Notes under the pieces: model-generated
Database searches by the model: none
Seen by the model: only the letters and a program-made list of their open reading frames with translations
What the model was told of the DNA's origin: nothing
DNA from: PALSA-1003 sp963791945
Lineage (GTDB): Bacteria > Pseudomonadota > Gammaproteobacteria > Burkholderiales > Casimicrobiaceae
Direction of reading: 5' to 3'
Assembly (NCBI GenBank): GCA_963791945.1
Contig: CAWBUD010000002.1
Location: 2,046,001 to 2,110,000, forward strand
Length of the DNA: 64,000 nucleotides
Made by a program: the position numbers and the translations under genes
Part shown: one piece after another, positions 1-7,706 of the stretch
Layout of the letters: every line of letters starts with the position of its first letter
Position numbering within the stretch: position 1 is the stretch's first letter

Positions 1-613
1 CTTCGGCGCACGCATGGGCGAAGCGATCGTCCGGCGCGTCCACCTCGCGCAAGTACGGGTCCGGACAGGGCGCGTGAAAGAAACCCGGCAACAACGGTTC
101 GAACATGGCCCGGTTCCCAGGCATTCCGGTTGCGCTCATCCCGCCGAAGGTTACCCCGTGATAGGCACGATTGCGGGAGATGATCTTGTACTTCTCCGGC
201 TTGCCCTTGAGCTTCCAGTATTGCCGGACAATTTTCAGCGCAGTCTCGACGGCCTCGGAGCCGCTGCCGGAGAAGAAAACCTTATCCATGCCTTCCGGCT
301 TGAGCATGCCGACCAGTCGTTCGGCCAGATCGATCGAGGGCAGGTTGGTGTAGCCCTCGAAGCAGGAGAACCACGGCAGCTTCTGCATCTGGCGATGCAC
401 CGCCTCGACGATCTCTTGCCGTCCGTAACCGACGTTCACCAGCCAGAGCGACGCGTGAGCATCAATATATTCGCGGTCGTTCATGTCGTAGACCCTCGAA
501 CCCTCGCCGCGCACGATCGAAAGCAACCCATGCTGCTCGACGTAGCGCGTGCGGCTGAATGGCGACCAGCGGTACTTGAGAGAGCGTTCCGTAACGATGT
601 CGACGCTGTGCAT
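1..613 (-). CDS. Class III (PLP) aminotransferase, C-terminus outside window
   Basis: N-terminal 204 residues of a fold-type I, class III aminotransferase (omega-amino acid:pyruvate or taurine type). The typical early segment MNDREYIDAHASLWLVNVGY is followed by the cofactor-phosphate loop (SGSGSEAVETALK) and the RNRAYHGVTFGG stretch. The PLP-binding lysine lies beyond the left edge and cannot be checked. The ATG at 613 is preceded by AAGGAG at good spacing. The gene starts 27 bp after the aldehyde dehydrogenase stop and is the last visible member of the hyuA operon. With the neighbouring dehydrogenases it would convert an amino acid or amine product to an aldehyde or keto acid. The amino donor cannot be predicted from this fragment. 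Confidence 0.9.
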   Translation of the reverse strand, partial: MHSVDIVTERSLKYRWSPFSRTRYVEQHGLLSIVRGEGSRVYDMNDREYIDAHASLWLVNVGYGRQEIVEAVHRQMQKLPWFSCFEGYTNLPSIDLAERLVGMLKPEGMDKVFFSGSGSEAVETALKIVRQYWKLKGKPEKYKIISRNRAYHGVTFGGMSATGMPGNRAMFEPLLPGFFHAPCPDPYLREVDAPDDRFAHACAE

Positions 614-640
614 GACCGTATTGCTCCTTCGCGGATGCGT

Positions 641-2128
641 TCAGATGCGTGCGGTGACGCACTTCACCCGGTAGTAAGACTTGAGCGCGTCCAGGCCCTT
701 CTCGCGCCCGAACCCGCTCTGCTTGACTCCGCCGAACGGCGTCTCGACGCCGCCGGCGAAGAACTGATTGATGAACACTTGTCCTGCCTCGAGGTCACGC
801 GCCAGGCGAAGCGCGCGCACGACGTCTCGCGTATAAATCCCCGCAACGAGCCCGTAGGCCGTCCCGTTGGCGAACGCGAGCGCCTCCTCGGCCGAGTCCG
901 CAACCTGCACCGTGAGCACCGGGCCGAAAATCTCCTCCTGGACTACCGGGTCACGACCCGATGCGCCCTCGATGATGGTCGCGTTGTAGAACCAGCCCCC
1001 CGCAAGCCCCGGCACGGTGGCGCGCTCGCCCCCGACCACGATCTTGAGCCCGCGCTTCTTGGCGCCGACGATGTAGCCCGCGACGCGCTCGAGCTGCTCC
1101 TGGGAGATGAGCGGGCCAAGGTCGGGGTCATCAAGCCCATGGCCGAGCTTGAGCCCGGTTGCCGCCCTGGCGAGCCGTTCGAGCATGGCGTCGTGCACAC
1201 GCCGCTCGACGATGAGCCGCGAGCCCGCGGAGCAGACCTGACCCGCGTTGCTGAAGATCGCCTTGAGCGTGCCTTGAACCGCCGCTTCGATATCGGCGTC
1301 GGCCAGCACGACGACGGGCGACTTCCCGCCGAGCTCGAGCGTTACCGATGCAATATGATCGGCCGCCGACTTCATCACCAGCTTGCCCGTTTCGACCGAG
1401 CCAGTGAAGGTCACGTGGGATACATCGGGATGGCCCACAAGCGGCGCGCCCGCTTCCTCGCCGTAGCCGGTCACCACGTTGTAGACCCCCTTCGGCAGCC
1501 CCGCCCGGTCCAGGATATCGGCGAGCATGATGGCCGTAAGCGGCGTCTGCTCCGCCGGCTTGACGATGGCGGTGCAGCCGCAAGCGAGTGCCGGCGCGAT
1601 GCCGCGCGCGGTTGTCACCAGCGGAAAGTTCCACGGAATGACGTGCGCGGTGACGCCGACGGGCTCGTGCAAAGTGAACGAAACGAAATCAGGGCCGAGA
1701 GGAATCGTATCGCCCTGCATCTTGTCGGCGATTCCCGCGTAGTACTCGAAGTAGCGCGCGGCGGTCTCGATGTCGCCTTTCGCCTCGCGCAACGGCTTGC
1801 CGCAGTCCAGGGTTTCGATGCGCGCAAGGCGTGTCGCGTCCTGCCGGATCAGCGCCGCCGTGCGGTAGAGGATGCGTCCGCGCTCGGCAGGTAGCGCCTT
1901 GCGCCAATCACCCAGGAGCGCCGCCTTGGCTGCGGCGACAGCACGATCCGCGTCGGCCGCGCCGCCCGCCGGGATCTCGGCAATCACGCGACCGCTCGCG
2001 GGGTCCACCGTCGGGAAACATCGACCGCTCGCTGCTGCTGCCTTTGTGCCACCGATCACCATGAAACGCGGCACTTCGGTCATATCCTGCTCGTAGCGTG
2101 CCTCGACCGCCTCAACCGAGTGCGTCAT
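641..2128 (-). CDS. NAD(P)-dependent aldehyde dehydrogenase
   Basis: 495-residue ALDH-superfamily enzyme oxidising an aldehyde to the acid. Visible landmarks are the substrate-channel Asn in PWNFP (about residue 167), the general base Glu in LELGGK (about 265), the catalytic Cys in NAGQVCS (about 299) and the EEIFGPV segment near the C-terminus, all in the usual order. The reading frame extends 25 codons further upstream, but the ATG at 2128 is preceded by GGAGGTG and matches family length, so I chose it. It sits 55 bp after the SDR gene and 27 bp before the aminotransferase, so an amine-to-aldehyde-to-acid sequence is likely. The best family guess is a betaine-aldehyde, semialdehyde or aromatic-aldehyde dehydrogenase; the substrate is undetermined. 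Confidence 0.94.
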   Translation of the reverse strand: MTHSVEAVEARYEQDMTEVPRFMVIGGTKAAAASGRCFPTVDPASGRVIAEIPAGGAADADRAVAAAKAALLGDWRKALPAERGRILYRTAALIRQDATRLARIETLDCGKPLREAKGDIETAARYFEYYAGIADKMQGDTIPLGPDFVSFTLHEPVGVTAHVIPWNFPLVTTARGIAPALACGCTAIVKPAEQTPLTAIMLADILDRAGLPKGVYNVVTGYGEEAGAPLVGHPDVSHVTFTGSVETGKLVMKSAADHIASVTLELGGKSPVVVLADADIEAAVQGTLKAIFSNAGQVCSAGSRLIVERRVHDAMLERLARAATGLKLGHGLDDPDLGPLISQEQLERVAGYIVGAKKRGLKIVVGGERATVPGLAGGWFYNATIIEGASGRDPVVQEEIFGPVLTVQVADSAEEALAFANGTAYGLVAGIYTRDVVRALRLARDLEAGQVFINQFFAGGVETPFGGVKQSGFGREKGLDALKSYYRVKCVTARI

Positions 2129-2183
2129 CGCACCTCCACATATCCGTTGGATCAATTCTTGGGCTAGCGAGCGATGGTCGCTT

Positions 2184-2966
2184 TTAGACGTCCCAGCCAC
2201 CATCGACCACGATCTCGTGGCCGGTGAGCTGGCGGCTTTCGTCGCTTGCCAGGAAAAGCACCGCGTTGGCGACGTCCTCCGGTTCGGTCACGCGCTTGAG
2301 CGCCATATCGTCTACGTACTCCTGGTAGACCTGCTCTCTCGTCCAGCCTCGCTTCTTCGCCTTCTCCTCGCACAGCTTGTCCATTCGGGGCGTATGGACG
2401 ATGCCAGGGCAGACAGCGTTCACGTTGACGTTGAAATCGCCGACATCGAGCGCGACGGTGCGTGTGATGCCGCGTATCGCCCACTTGGAGGCGCTGTACG
2501 CCGTGCGATACCGGTAGCCGCGCAAGCCGGAGGTGCCGCCAATGTTGACGATCTTGCCACTCTTGCGCTTGATCATGTGGGGCAGCGTGTACTTGATCGG
2601 CAGAAACGTGCCATACACGTTAGCCCGCCACACCATCTCGAAATCCTCTGGCTTGATCTCCCAAACCGGCGTTTCGATGGGTCCGGTCACGCCGGCAACA
2701 TTGACCAGGATGTCGATCCGGCCGTCGAAGAGCGCGACGGCGCGCTTCACCATCGCCTGGACCTGTTCGGGGTCGGTCACGTCGGTCTTGACGATCTCCG
2801 CCTTGCGCCCCATCGCGCGGATGTTGATCGCGACTTCTTCGATTGCCGCCGTATCGCGCCCCGCCAGGACAAGATCAGCGCCCTCGCGAGCGAGCATCTC
2901 GCTGATCGCCTGTCCCATGCCCTTGGCGGGCCCCGTTACGATGCCGGTCTTGCCTGCAAGTCTCAT
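2184..2966 (-). CDS. Short-chain dehydrogenase/reductase (SDR)
   Basis: 260-residue classical SDR, cytoplasmic, interconverting an alcohol and a carbonyl with NAD(P). The Rossmann motif TGPAKGMG is at residues 11-18 and NVAG at about 89-92. The catalytic Ser lies in NIGGTSG (about 146) and the YxxxK pair is Tyr157/Lys161 in YSASK. The C-terminal FLASDESRQLTGHEIVVDGG segment is typical of the FabG-like subgroup. The start codon overlaps the hyuB stop by ATGA, and a GGGAGAAG ribosome site lies just upstream, so the genes are translationally coupled. Context suggests oxidation of a hydroxyl intermediate formed after HyuAB-mediated ring opening; the true substrate is unknown. Confidence 0.93.
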   Translation of the reverse strand: MRLAGKTGIVTGPAKGMGQAISEMLAREGADLVLAGRDTAAIEEVAINIRAMGRKAEIVKTDVTDPEQVQAMVKRAVALFDGRIDILVNVAGVTGPIETPVWEIKPEDFEMVWRANVYGTFLPIKYTLPHMIKRKSGKIVNIGGTSGLRGYRYRTAYSASKWAIRGITRTVALDVGDFNVNVNAVCPGIVHTPRMDKLCEEKAKKRGWTREQVYQEYVDDMALKRVTEPEDVANAVLFLASDESRQLTGHEIVVDGGWDV

Positions 2967-4573
2967 CTCGTCTTCTCCCTTTCGAGGGTTTCTGTCGGGG
3001 GGCCGTAGCCACCGCCGCCACAGCTTTCCAGGATGACGCGATCGCCCGCGCCAAGCCGCAGGTTCGATTTGCCCTTTACGTCCAGGCGGCGGCCATCGGC
3101 CTTCACGAGGGTGACACGGAAAGGTGCGCCGGGCGAACCGCCTTGAAATCCATAGGGCGGAATGACGCGCCGCTCGAACATGCTGGTGAGCGACACGCCG
3201 TCGCTTAGCATCCGGTACTCCCGAACAAGGCCATCGCCGCCGCGATGCGCGCCCTTTCCTCCCGATCCGCGCCGCAGCGTTTGCCGCACGATCTCGATCG
3301 GATATTCAGCCTCGATGACTTCCGCCGGCGTGTTCATGACATTCGACATGTGCACGCGGACAACCGGTGAGCCATCCCGCTCCGCCCGCGCGCCTTCGCC
3401 GCCACCGTGCGTTTCGTAGAGGGTTACCCAGGCCCCATCTGCACGGCGCATGCCGAACAGCAGGAGTCCGGAGGTGGTCGGACCGCCGGCGGTGAGCTCT
3501 CCGGCCAGCGCCGGCTCGAGGGCGCGGAAGATCGCATCGACCACGCGTTGAGCCGTCTCGTGATTGCCGCCGACTACCGGCCGAGTTGGCGGCGGATCGA
3601 GGATCGAACCTGCGCGGGTCGTGACCTTGATCGGCCGCAGGGCGCCTCCGTTCGGCTGGATCTCCGCGCGAGTCAGGCACTTCATCGCGTACAACGCCCC
3701 TGCAACCGCGATGAATGGCGTGGTGTTGACGGGTCCGTCTGCAGCATCATCGGACGCCGAGAAGTCGAAGTTCGCCTCGCCATCGCGGAAGGAAATCCGA
3801 ACCCGAATGGCGATCGGCTGGTCGCGTATTCCGTCGTCGTCGAGGAAGTCCTCGCCCTCGAACACGCCCTGCGGCATGCCGCGAAGCGCATCACGCATTT
3901 GCTGCTCCGACCGATCCTGCAGCGCCGCCATCGCTGCCTTCAGCACGTCGAGTCCGTGCTCCGCGACGAGGTCGTGCAGCCGTCGCTCGGCGGCCAGCGT
4001 TGCGGCCATCTGCGCGTGAGCATCACCCTCGCGCTCGGGCGCGCCGCGTACGTTCGACAGCACGAGCCCTAGCTTCTCGCGGTCCGCACCGGCCGATGTG
4101 AACAGTCGAATCGGGCTTATCCGCAGACCCTCCTGCCAGATGTCCGTGGCGCTCGCGAAGTAACTGCCCGGAGCTGCGCCGCCGATGTCGGCCCAATGCG
4201 CGAGACTCACCGCGAAGGCGAAGAGCTTTCCATCCGAGAACACCGGACGGATGGCCTTCACGTCCGGCAGATGGTTGCCGCCGACCTCCGGGAGATTGAG
4301 GAACCACACGTCACCTGGGGCAAGCGCAGAGGCGGGCACGCGCTTGAGGAACTCCTTGACCGTGAAGCACATCACGCCGAGATGCATCGGAATATCACGA
4401 CCCTGGGCGATCATCTCACCTTCGGCGTCGGTCAATGCCGAGGACAAGTCACCGGCTTCGCGCAACAAGGGCGAACGCGCCGAGCGCATGACGACGAGCG
4501 ACATTTCCTCGGCCGCCGCGGTCAGCGCACTGCGAATCACTTCGAGCGTAATCGGATCGATCGCTGCGGTCAT
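2963..4573 (-). CDS. hyuB: Hydantoinase B / oxoprolinase beta-type subunit
   Basis: 536-residue hydantoinase B/oxoprolinase family protein. It starts with the family signature DPITLEVIRSAL and contains the conserved MRSARSPLLREAGDLS and FLNLPEVGGNHLPDVKAIRP stretches and the glycine-rich C-terminal LRLGAGDRVILESCGGGGYGPP. The family works with HyuA in ATP-dependent hydrolysis of cyclic amides (N-methylhydantoin, 5-oxoproline) or in carboxylation of ketones. The start at 4573 overlaps the hyuA stop by ATGA; upstream in-frame codons inside hyuA were rejected. In this operon, next to a molybdenum hydroxylase, opening of a lactam made by ring hydroxylation is the most economical role. Carboxylase activity remains possible. 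Confidence 0.92.
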   Translation of the reverse strand: MTAAIDPITLEVIRSALTAAAEEMSLVVMRSARSPLLREAGDLSSALTDAEGEMIAQGRDIPMHLGVMCFTVKEFLKRVPASALAPGDVWFLNLPEVGGNHLPDVKAIRPVFSDGKLFAFAVSLAHWADIGGAAPGSYFASATDIWQEGLRISPIRLFTSAGADREKLGLVLSNVRGAPEREGDAHAQMAATLAAERRLHDLVAEHGLDVLKAAMAALQDRSEQQMRDALRGMPQGVFEGEDFLDDDGIRDQPIAIRVRISFRDGEANFDFSASDDAADGPVNTTPFIAVAGALYAMKCLTRAEIQPNGGALRPIKVTTRAGSILDPPPTRPVVGGNHETAQRVVDAIFRALEPALAGELTAGGPTTSGLLLFGMRRADGAWVTLYETHGGGEGARAERDGSPVVRVHMSNVMNTPAEVIEAEYPIEIVRQTLRRGSGGKGAHRGGDGLVREYRMLSDGVSLTSMFERRVIPPYGFQGGSPGAPFRVTLVKADGRRLDVKGKSNLRLGAGDRVILESCGGGGYGPPTETLEREKTR

Positions 4574-6573
4574 TGCGCGACCTCGAAGCTCATCAGGAGA
4601 TGGCCGCCGGAAGTTGCCTCGAGGCGTGTACCAGGCGGCAGGGTTATCGTCGACCATTCGTCCTCGACGATGGCCGGCCCCTCAACGCGGGCACCGAGGG
4701 AGAGTTCGCCCCGGCGATAGCGCGGCGTCTCGACCGCTCGCTCCGAAGTGAACCAGCAAGAACTGACCGAGCGCGGCGCCAAAGCCATACGCTCTGGCCG
4801 CTGGGTGGGTCGGACGTCGAGTGGCGGCGCAGCGGCGGAAGCGGTCACACGGATCGCTTCAAGTTCCCAATCCTCTCCGGTCGAAAACCCGTAGAGCTGC
4901 TCATGCATTGCCCGGAAGTCGCGGGTCAGCGTTGCGATCTCCACCGGATGGCAATACGGTACTTCCACCGAGTAACTTTGGCCCACGTAGCGCACCAGCG
5001 CCGTGTCCTCGACCTCCGCCTCGGCCCCGTCGTCGAACGCCATACTGGCGAGCAGCTCATCGCGCGCATGCGCGAGGCGCTCGGCCGACCAGTCTCGACT
5101 TGCCATGCGCAAGGTACGCTGCTGGGTATAGCTCAGTTGCGCTACGGCACATCCGAGGGCCGAATACGCGCTGGAAAATGCCGGCACAACGACCGAGCTG
5201 ATGCCGAATTCGCGCGCCAGCGTCGCGGCGTGCAGCGGCCCTGCGCCGCCGAAAGCCACGAGCGTGCAGCGGCGTCCGTCGATGCCGCGATCAACCGTCA
5301 CGTTGCGCAGCGCACGCAGCATGTTGGCGTTCGCCACCCGCACGATGCCGAGCGCCGTCTCGATCATCCGCAGACCGAGGCTTTTGGCGAGCCTCTCGAT
5401 GGCGGCTTCCGCCAGCGCGAGGTCCATGGAGACTCCGTCGGCAAGCGGCTTCGACGCGTCGATATAGCCGAGTACGAGATTGGCGTCGGTGACGGTAGGC
5501 GCCGTGCCGCCGAGGCCGTAGCACGCCGGTCCGGGACTCGCGCCAGCACTCTGCGGCCCGACGCGCAGCATTCCCGCTTCGACATAAGCAATCGACCCGC
5601 CACCAGCGCCAATGGATTGCACCGCGACCATGGGCTGTCGAACCGGACGATCGGCCAGGATTGCTTCCCTGCGCGTCTCCGGCTTGCCCTTTCGGACCAG
5701 ACAGACGTCGGTGGTGGTGCCGCCCATGTCGAGCGTGAGCACACTGTCGAGTGCAAGGTCCCGTGCGACATGGCGGGCGGCCGAGACACCCGCGGCCGGT
5801 CCGGAGAGAGCGAGCACCAGCGGTCGCTCGCGAACCATCGACGTCGACGCCATACCGCCGGCGGAATGAAACAGGTGCAAATGCGTCGACTTCGGCACTT
5901 CGCGATCGAACTCGTCGAGATGCGCGCCGACTAGCGGCATCAGGGCTGCGTTGAGCACGGTAGCGTTCGTGCGCTCGTACTCGCGCTCCTCCGGGTTGAC
6001 CCGATGCGAAAGCGATACATACGGCACGACGGCGGCAAGTCTTTGGCCGACGATTGTTTCGTGTTTCGGGCTCGCGTAGCCATGGAGGAGCGATACGGCG
6101 ACGGACGCAACACCGGACCGCCGGACCGCCTCGATGACGCGCTCGAGGTCTCCGAGATCCAACGGTGTCTTGACGACGCCGTCGGGCCCAATGCGCTCGC
6201 GCACTTCGAAGCGCAGGGGCTCCGGGACCAAGGGTGGGAGCCGCGGCGGAAGGCTCAAGGAGTAAAGCGAGCGCCGGTTCTGGCGACCGATGGCCAGGAC
6301 GTCGGCAAACCCTTCGGTTGCGACCAGCGCCACAGCGGGCAACTTTCCTTCGACAATCGCATTGGTGACCACAGTTGTTCCGTGGACCAGGACATCGACA
6401 TCGTCCCAGGCAAGTCCGACCGCGTCGATTGCCGCGCGCAAGCTGACCAATGGATTGCCAAGACGGGTTCGTACCTTAGCCGTCCGGGCAACGTCGTTCG
6501 CCGGCTCGATGGCAATGACGTCGGTGAAGGTGCCTCCGATGTCGACACCGACCCGCCATTTGCGTGCATTCAT
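4570..6573 (-). CDS. hyuA: Hydantoinase A / oxoprolinase alpha-type ATPase subunit
   Basis: 667-residue actin-fold ATPase subunit of the hydantoinase/oxoprolinase family. The N-terminal phosphate loop VGVDIGGTFTDV begins about residue 7. The second nucleotide loop, LTLDMGGTTTDVCLVRKG, is mid-protein, followed by VQSIGAGGGSIA and AFGGAGPLHA. It pairs with HyuB to activate and hydrolyse a cyclic amide at the cost of ATP. The open frame runs about 176 codons further upstream, but that part covers the promoter and operator at 6621-6683 and lacks homology, so the ATG at 6573 directly before the phosphate loop is the start. First gene of the hyuAB-SDR-ALDH-aminotransferase operon. Confidence 0.93.
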   Translation of the reverse strand: MNARKWRVGVDIGGTFTDVIAIEPANDVARTAKVRTRLGNPLVSLRAAIDAVGLAWDDVDVLVHGTTVVTNAIVEGKLPAVALVATEGFADVLAIGRQNRRSLYSLSLPPRLPPLVPEPLRFEVRERIGPDGVVKTPLDLGDLERVIEAVRRSGVASVAVSLLHGYASPKHETIVGQRLAAVVPYVSLSHRVNPEEREYERTNATVLNAALMPLVGAHLDEFDREVPKSTHLHLFHSAGGMASTSMVRERPLVLALSGPAAGVSAARHVARDLALDSVLTLDMGGTTTDVCLVRKGKPETRREAILADRPVRQPMVAVQSIGAGGGSIAYVEAGMLRVGPQSAGASPGPACYGLGGTAPTVTDANLVLGYIDASKPLADGVSMDLALAEAAIERLAKSLGLRMIETALGIVRVANANMLRALRNVTVDRGIDGRRCTLVAFGGAGPLHAATLAREFGISSVVVPAFSSAYSALGCAVAQLSYTQQRTLRMASRDWSAERLAHARDELLASMAFDDGAEAEVEDTALVRYVGQSYSVEVPYCHPVEIATLTRDFRAMHEQLYGFSTGEDWELEAIRVTASAAAPPLDVRPTQRPERMALAPRSVSSCWFTSERAVETPRYRRGELSLGARVEGPAIVEDEWSTITLPPGTRLEATSGGHLLMSFEVAQ

Positions 6574-6620
6574 CTGCTGAGACGCCTGCGACGGATTTCG
6601 AAGACGTATTTCTGCGGTAT

Positions 6621-6683
6621 TTCCGTTTTTCGGAATACTATTTCGTTTAGCGGATCCTACACGCGCGCAGCTGCGCCTGTCAA
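6621..6683 (-). promoter_or_regulatory. hyuA promoter with tandem TTCCG-N5-CGGAA operator
   Basis: Reading the minus strand there is TTGACA (6683-6678), an 18 bp spacer and TAGGAT (6659-6654), then a perfect palindrome TTCCG-TTTTT-CGGAA at 6621-6635. A degenerate second copy sits 20 bp away at 6641-6655 and overlaps the -10. The same layout recurs at 12620, 27001 and 37718. Transcription would start near 6647, leaving a leader of about 74 bases before hyuA. Occupation of the sites would block the -10, as expected for a repressor. The IclR-family gene next door is the likely partner. Confidence 0.75.
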
Positions 6684-6787
6684 GCAGAGACGCTGGGCAA
6701 CTCGGGCAGCAGTCGTCGCACCAATCATTACCGACAGCGCCATGATCGTGCGTTCCTTCGCCCTTTCGCGCACTTTGTCGGCGGTTA

Positions 6788-6851
6788 TTGTGAGGGCTGC
6801 CCCGCATGCAGTACACTATGAAACGAAAACTGTTTTCAATATCTGGAAAAC
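6788..6851 (+). promoter_or_regulatory. Putative promoter and GAAAAC motifs ahead of the IclR gene
   Basis: A plausible plus-strand promoter has TTGTGA (6788-6793), an 18 bp spacer and TACACT (6812-6817). Just downstream is the palindrome GAAAAC-T-GTTTTC (6825-6837), with another GAAAAC at 6846-6851, 21 bp from the first. This is unlike the TTCCG/CGGAA operator of the structural operons and might be an autoregulatory site. If this promoter is right, the transcript begins too late to include the upstream ATG or GTG codons, which supports the TTG start at 6856. The -35 match is modest and the site is a prediction only. Confidence 0.4.
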
Positions 6852-6855
6852 GCCT

Positions 6856-7659
6856 TTGCCCCTGGACGACCGTGACTATCCGCGTGGGGTTCTTGCGAGG
6901 TATGCGCTGATCCTTGAGATCGTCGCGGCCAGCAGGACGGGGCTGTCGCTTACCGAGATCAGGCGCGTGACCGGGCTTTCCAGTGGCACGATGCACCGCC
7001 TGGTGAATGCCCTCCTCGACGTGGGCTACCTGGGACAACAGGAAGGACAAAAGAGGTATCGTCTCGGGCCGCGACTGATTCGCCTCTTCCACCTCGCCCA
7101 TTCTCGCGCCACCTTATCTGCCCTGGTGCAGCCCGTGCTTCAGGAGTTGGTGAAGCGCTTTGGCGAAACAGCGTTCCTCGCGAAGCTGAGCGCCAACGGC
7201 GTCGAATCGGTGGCCTCCGCAATGCCCGAGAGCTACCACCAGTCTTATGTGCAGCCCGGCCGGATCATGCCCATCAATGCCGCCGCATCAGCCAAGGCGA
7301 TCTTCGCTTTCCAGCCGAAGGAAGTGATCGCGGAACAACTGGCGATGCCGCTGCGCAAGTACACCGACAAGACCGTCGTCAATCACGCCCAATTGCGCCG
7401 TGATCTCGAGCAGGTTCGGACGCAGGGTTTCGCCATGTGCGCCGACGAGCTGGATCCGGGCGTGTTGAGTTACGCCTGTCCCATCCATCTACCCAGCGTT
7501 GGGGTCATCTACAGTGTCGGCATCGTCGCGCTCAAGCGTCGCCTGATGGAATTCGACAAACGCGAAGTAATCGCCGCCCTCGACGGCGCGGCGCGGCTGA
7601 TCTCGGCAAGACTCGAGGCCGAGTTGAAAGCGACCGAGGACGCGGTCCCAGTGGTCTGA
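6856..7659 (+). CDS. IclR-family transcriptional regulator
   Basis: About 267-residue IclR regulator. The N-terminal winged helix-turn-helix (SLTEIRRVTGLSSGTMHRLV then LLDVGYLGQQEG) is followed by the effector-binding domain with the SVASAMPES, AAASAKAIFAF and GFAMCADELDPGVLSYACPI segments. IclR proteins sense small organic acids and usually repress a neighbouring catabolic operon. The start is uncertain: TTG 6856 follows the candidate promoter and gives normal family length, while GTG 6790 and ATG 6742 lie in the same frame but read through sequence that looks non-coding. Divergent from hyuA and convergent with the molybdenum hydroxylase. It is the only regulator in the 38 kb island, so I infer that it binds the four repeated operators. 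Confidence 0.9.
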   Translation: MPLDDRDYPRGVLARYALILEIVAASRTGLSLTEIRRVTGLSSGTMHRLVNALLDVGYLGQQEGQKRYRLGPRLIRLFHLAHSRATLSALVQPVLQELVKRFGETAFLAKLSANGVESVASAMPESYHQSYVQPGRIMPINAAASAKAIFAFQPKEVIAEQLAMPLRKYTDKTVVNHAQLRRDLEQVRTQGFAMCADELDPGVLSYACPIHLPSVGVIYSVGIVALKRRLMEFDKREVIAALDGAARLISARLEAELKATEDAVPVV

Positions 7660-7706
7660 CCGCGACATCGCGCGAGCGGCCACACTTGGACTAGCGCGGT
7701 TCGGCG

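Noticed and set aside
14..1894. Plus-strand open frame of 626 codons
   Set aside because: It covers two minus-strand enzymes with intact catalytic motifs and shows only low-complexity Arg-rich sequence.
6574..7101. Upstream extension of hyuA by about 176 codons
   Set aside because: It would contain the promoter-operator and overlap the IclR gene in antisense; family homology starts at the ATG at 6573.
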